A program made the position numbers and the translations under genes. The notes under the pieces are model-generated. The model did not search any database and was not told where the DNA came from. It saw nothing but the letters and a program-made list of their open reading frames with translations. A DNA stretch of 8,108 bases, taken from assembly GCA_020436865.1 (NCBI GenBank), contig JAGQXA010000009.1:1-8108 (forward strand). The letters run 5' to 3'. Positions 5,691 through 8,108 of the stretch are shown here, in pieces (the first letter of the stretch is position 1; every line of letters starts with the position of its first letter). Origin of the DNA: Saprospiraceae bacterium. GTDB taxonomy: Bacteria; Bacteroidota; Bacteroidia; Chitinophagales; Saprospiraceae.

Positions 5691-5805
5691 ACCACAAAAC
5701 ACAAAGGAACACAAAAGTTTTTTGCGACCGGACCGCTCCTCGCGGTCCGATCGCTATTCCAGTGCAATCACCTCCCCCTTTGTGTACTTTTGTATCTTTT
5801 GTGGT
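5691..5805 (-). repeat. Palindromic repeat element, copy B, filling the leader of the aldo/keto reductase gene
   Basis: The ends are inverted: ACCACAAAA at 5691-5699 and TTTTGTGGT at 5797-5805. Both arms continue with ACAAAG-like units, for example CACAAAGGAACACAA at 5700-5714 and CTTTGTGTACTTTTGT at 5778-5793. The centre is a 13-bp stem, GCGACCGGACCGC (5724-5736) with GCGGTCCGATCGC (5742-5754), with one C/A mismatch and a 5-nt loop. Read on the minus strand, the layout and several stretches match copy A (1854-1956). The element begins 20 bp after the NmrA-like stop and ends 13 bp before the next ATG, so it makes up nearly the whole intergenic region. Confidence 0.8.
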
Positions 5806-5818
5806 TCAAAAACAAAAC

Positions 5819-6727
5819 ATGATCCCCCGCATTACCCTCTCGGCCGACGGCCCTTCGATTTCCCGCCTGGTGGCGGGCTGTATGAAATGGGGCGCCTGGG
5901 GCAAACAACTCAGTCCGCAGGACACCCTTCGCCTTGTGGAGCAATGCCTCGAGATCGGCCTGACCACTTTCGACCATGCCGACATCTACGGCCACTACAC
6001 CACCGAGGCCGACTTCGGCAGAGCCCTGGCGCTACAGCCCTCGCTACGCGACCAGATCGAGCTCGTCAGCAAATGCGGCATCCGGCTGGTCACCCCGAAC
6101 CGGCCGGAGAACCGGATCAAGTCGTACGACACCAGCAAGGAGTATATCTTGTGGTCGGTCGATCAATCGCTGCGCGCCCTGCAGACCGACCGGCTCGAGC
6201 TGTTGCTGATCCATCGTCCTTCCCCCCTGATGGATCCGCACGAGATTGCCGAGGCCTTTACGGCCTTGAGCGCGGCGGGAAAGGTCTTGCATTTCGGCGT
6301 ATCGAACTTCACCCCCAGCCAGTTTGCGATGCTGTACGAGCTGTTTCCGCTCGTCACCAACCAGGTACGCGCTTCGGTGCGCCATCTCGATCCCTTCCTC
6401 GACGGTGTTTTCGACCAGGCCCAGCGACTCCGCCTGGCGCCGATGGCGTGGTCGCCCCTCGGCGGCGGCGGCCTGTTCGAGTTGCCTGGCGACACACAGG
6501 CGCGGCGCATCCACCGGGTCGCCGAAGAGCTCGGCGAAAAGTACGGCCTTGCCTTCGACCAGCTCCTGATCGCCTGGCTGCTGTGCCATCCGGCGCAGAT
6601 CGTGCCCGTGCTCGGCTCGGGGCGCTTCGAGCGCATCCAGCGCGTCGCAAGAGCTTTTGAAGTCGAACTAGAGCCCGAAGACTGGTTCCGCCTCTGGCAG
6701 GCTTCGACCGGTGAGGAGGTGCCCTGA
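5819..6727 (+). CDS. Aldo/keto reductase, YdhF-like
   Basis: The 302-residue product is an NADPH-type aldo/keto reductase with a TIM-barrel fold, probably cytoplasmic, reducing carbonyls of unknown identity. The catalytic tetrad is visible: D52 and Y57 in FDHADIYG, K85 in VSKCG and H132 in LLIHRP. The wording follows E. coli YdhF closely, as I recall it: TTFDHADIYGHY, LIHRPSPLMDPHEIA, KVLHFGVSNFTPSQF, PMAWSPLGGGGLF, a cofactor-phosphate-binding VLGSGRFERI near the C-terminus, and an ending in EEVP. The ATG at 5819 gives an N-terminus (MIPRITL) matching the family. A longer in-frame option from 5762 would translate part of the repeat element and is rejected. There is no Shine-Dalgarno; the leader is almost entirely repeat copy B, so expression may be affected by it. 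Confidence 0.95.
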   Translation: MIPRITLSADGPSISRLVAGCMKWGAWGKQLSPQDTLRLVEQCLEIGLTTFDHADIYGHYTTEADFGRALALQPSLRDQIELVSKCGIRLVTPNRPENRIKSYDTSKEYILWSVDQSLRALQTDRLELLLIHRPSPLMDPHEIAEAFTALSAAGKVLHFGVSNFTPSQFAMLYELFPLVTNQVRASVRHLDPFLDGVFDQAQRLRLAPMAWSPLGGGGLFELPGDTQARRIHRVAEELGEKYGLAFDQLLIAWLLCHPAQIVPVLGSGRFERIQRVARAFEVELEPEDWFRLWQASTGEEVP

Positions 6728-6755
6728 TTTTTTACAATTCTCCCGCCCTCCACTG

Positions 6756-6786
6756 CTTGCATATTGCCGGGAACTTCGTATATTTG
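6756..6786 (+). promoter_or_regulatory. Bacteroidota sigma-A promoter for tRNA-Ala
   Basis: CTTG (6756-6759, three of four matches to the -33 TTTG) and TATATTTG (6779-6786, a full match to TAnnTTTG) are separated by exactly 19 nt, the preferred spacing in this phylum. Transcription would start near 6792, leaving a leader of about 45 nt before the tRNA. Confidence 0.75.
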
Positions 6787-6837
6787 CACTCGCCTTTCGA
6801 AAAAACGTCGAACGCGACGTTGGAAACGGCTCAAAAC

Positions 6838-6914
<77 letters not shown>

Positions 6915-6927
6915 AGTGAGTACAGAG

Positions 6928-6953
6928 TTGGAGTGTGAGTTTGGAGTGTGAGT
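6928..6953. repeat. Two exact tandem copies of a 13-bp repeat
   Basis: TTGGAGTGTGAGT at 6928-6940 and again at 6941-6953, in the tRNA trailer. It is another short simple repeat confined to a gap, distinct in sequence from those at 852 and 4602. Confidence 0.75.
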
Positions 6954-6982
6954 CTGCCTTCGGCACGACAAGCATCTAGAAC

Positions 6983-7021
6983 AAAATGCCTTCTGCGACT
7001 ATGGGTTGCAGGAGGCGTTTT
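6983..7021 (+). terminator. Probable terminator of the tRNA-Ala transcript
   Basis: GCCTTCTGC (6988-6996) pairs with GCAGGAGGC (7008-7016), with one U-G pair. The helix extends through T-G and AAAA/TTTT at 6983-6986 and 7018-7021, and GAC/GTT can pair inside the loop. The T run is only four long, so termination strength is uncertain. Confidence 0.6.
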
Positions 7022-7108
7022 GCGTTGTGGGGGGATCTCTGGACCTGTTTTGCTCTTGGCCTGTTCGTTCGCATTTTGTATCTTGTTCATCGAACCAAAT
7101 GACCAGAT

Positions 7109-8108
7109 ATGAAAACCTATCCTTTCGTTCCCTTGTCCCTTTTTTCGGTATTTTTCTTTTTCCCTTCGCTGTGCGCGCAGACTCAATTGGGGAGCAATTT
7201 GCTGGGATTGACAGACGCTGACCGCTTTGGGATCTATATTTCCTTTTCGAACGACGGAAGCCGGATCGCCGTGGCGGCCAATCAGGCTCCCGGATCGGGC
7301 TTCACCCGAGGGCAGATCCACATTTTCGAATACGACGGCGCCGAATGGCAACTGTTGGGCGAACCCATCGAGGGGGAGGCCGACGGCGACAGAACGCGGT
7401 CGGCTTCTCTGTCGGCCGACGGGAGCCGGGTAGCGGTCGGGGCGCCGTTCAACAGCGAGGGCGGACCGGAATCGGGTAATGCCCGGGTGTTCGAGTATCA
7501 GGACGGCAGTTGGGTGCAGTTGGGTAGCAACCTGGTCGGAGAAGCAGCCGGCGACGCGTTCGGCCGATCGATCTCTCTCTCGGCCGACGGGCAGCGCGTG
7601 GCGGTCGGCGCCTATTTCAACGACGCCGAGGGGCCGGGCCTATCCTACGGGCACACCCGGGTTTTCGAATACGACGGAGTCGACTGGATCCAGCTGGGCG
7701 CCGATATCGACGGCGAAAAGTCGGGCGACTATGCCGGTTGGTCGGTGTCGCTCTCGGCCGACGGTGGCCGAGTGGCCGTCGGCGCGCGCCTACACGACGG
7801 CATCGGCGACGACGCCGGGCAGGTGCGGGTGTATGAATTCGACAATGGCGCCTGGGTACAACTGGGCGAAGGGATCGACGCGGAAGCCCCTGGCGACAAC
7901 ATGGGCTTTGCCGTTTCCCTCTCTGCTGCCGGCGACCGGGTGGCGACAGGCGCCCCCGGCAATAGTGGCGGCGGGAGTGCACGCGGCCAGGTTCGGGTCT
8001 ACGAATACCAAGGCAGCGATTGGGTGCAACTAGGGGCCGATATCGACGGCGTGGCAGACCAGGAGCAATTCGGATTCTCCGTTTCCCTTTCGGCCGACGG
8101 AAACCGCC
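7109..8108 (+). CDS. Secreted FG-GAP repeat (beta-propeller) protein, 3' end cut off by the window
   Basis: An open frame from the ATG at 7109 runs 333 codons to the window edge with no stop. Residues 1-23 form a signal peptide (MK, a hydrophobic stretch ending FFFFP, then SLCA) with likely cleavage before Q24. The rest is five repeats of about 56 residues plus the start of a sixth, beginning near residues 38, 95, 150, 208, 264 and 320. The consensus runs FG-S-SLSADGSRVAVGAP, a variable Gly/Asp/Asn-rich loop, VRVYEYDG, WVQLG, IDGEA-GD. This is the FG-GAP type expected to fold as a beta-propeller, exported to the periplasm, cell surface or medium; adhesion or binding is plausible but unproven. 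The C-terminus, where Bacteroidota often carry a type IX secretion sorting domain, is not visible. Repeat 2 has lost the FG pair (RTRS). A weak TATCTTGT at 7079 is the only promoter-like signal. Confidence 0.93.
   Translation, partial: MKTYPFVPLSLFSVFFFFPSLCAQTQLGSNLLGLTDADRFGIYISFSNDGSRIAVAANQAPGSGFTRGQIHIFEYDGAEWQLLGEPIEGEADGDRTRSASLSADGSRVAVGAPFNSEGGPESGNARVFEYQDGSWVQLGSNLVGEAAGDAFGRSISLSADGQRVAVGAYFNDAEGPGLSYGHTRVFEYDGVDWIQLGADIDGEKSGDYAGWSVSLSADGGRVAVGARLHDGIGDDAGQVRVYEFDNGAWVQLGEGIDAEAPGDNMGFAVSLSAAGDRVATGAPGNSGGGSARGQVRVYEYQGSDWVQLGADIDGVADQEQFGFSVSLSADGNR

Noticed and set aside
5762..5818. Upstream in-frame extension of the aldo/keto reductase
   Set aside because: It would encode repeat-element sequence; the family N-terminus begins at the ATG at 5819.
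7006..7221. 71-codon frame with a hydrophobic, signal-like stretch (SLVPFFGIFLFPFAVRA)
   Set aside because: It overlaps the signal peptide region of the FG-GAP gene in another frame. The hydrophobic look comes from shared T-rich DNA, and the frame stops at 7221 while the 7109 frame continues with clear repeats.
7479..8033. Plus-strand 184-codon frame and minus-strand frames near the right edge
   Set aside because: They are out-of-frame translations of the FG-GAP repeats, which occupy the frame of 7109.

Overview
The window looks like chromosomal DNA of a Bacteroidota bacterium, most likely in or near the Saprospiria (Lewinella-like). Four things point there. The tRNA gene has a near-perfect Bacteroidota sigma-A promoter (CTTG, 19 nt, TATATTTG). 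Shine-Dalgarno sequences are absent upstream of the start codons. The last gene encodes a secreted protein of the VRVYEYDG/WVQLG type of FG-GAP repeats that is common in this phylum. Genes are GC-rich while some intergenic DNA is strikingly AT-rich. The placement is inference from these traits, not from a database match.

All genes lie on the + strand. In order they are: the 3' part of a class-IV-like histone deacetylase family amidohydrolase (1-798); a 1.28 kb gap without a convincing gene, packed with repeats and hairpins (799-2080); priA, the replication-restart helicase (2081-4561); a 255 bp gap with a run of small perfect palindromes; an NmrA-like NADPH-binding protein (4817-5671); a 147 bp gap almost filled by one palindromic repeat element; a YdhF-like aldo/keto reductase (5819-6727); tRNA-Ala(GGC) with its own promoter and a probable terminator (6838-6914); and the first 333 codons of an exported FG-GAP repeat protein that runs off the right edge (7109-8108).

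The genes are mostly unrelated housekeeping and accessory functions and do not form one pathway. The NmrA-like protein and the aldo/keto reductase are both NADPH-type oxidoreductases and could be co-transcribed across the repeat, but this is only suggested by spacing.

The most interesting content is intergenic. Two copies of one palindromic element lie in opposite orientations at 1854-1956 and 5691-5805. They share a 13-bp core stem, with one compensated base-pair swap, and arms of ACAAAGG-like short units. A second, unrelated array at 1007-1484 repeats a module of a hairpin followed by a conserved box (TATAATCCCATGAACATAT) three times, and contains a strong terminator with no gene upstream of it. 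A third set is a run of perfect 5-8 bp mini-palindromes with 3-4 nt loops after priA. Nearly every gap also has its own short tandem simple repeat. I see no CRISPR array, transposase, phage gene or defence system.
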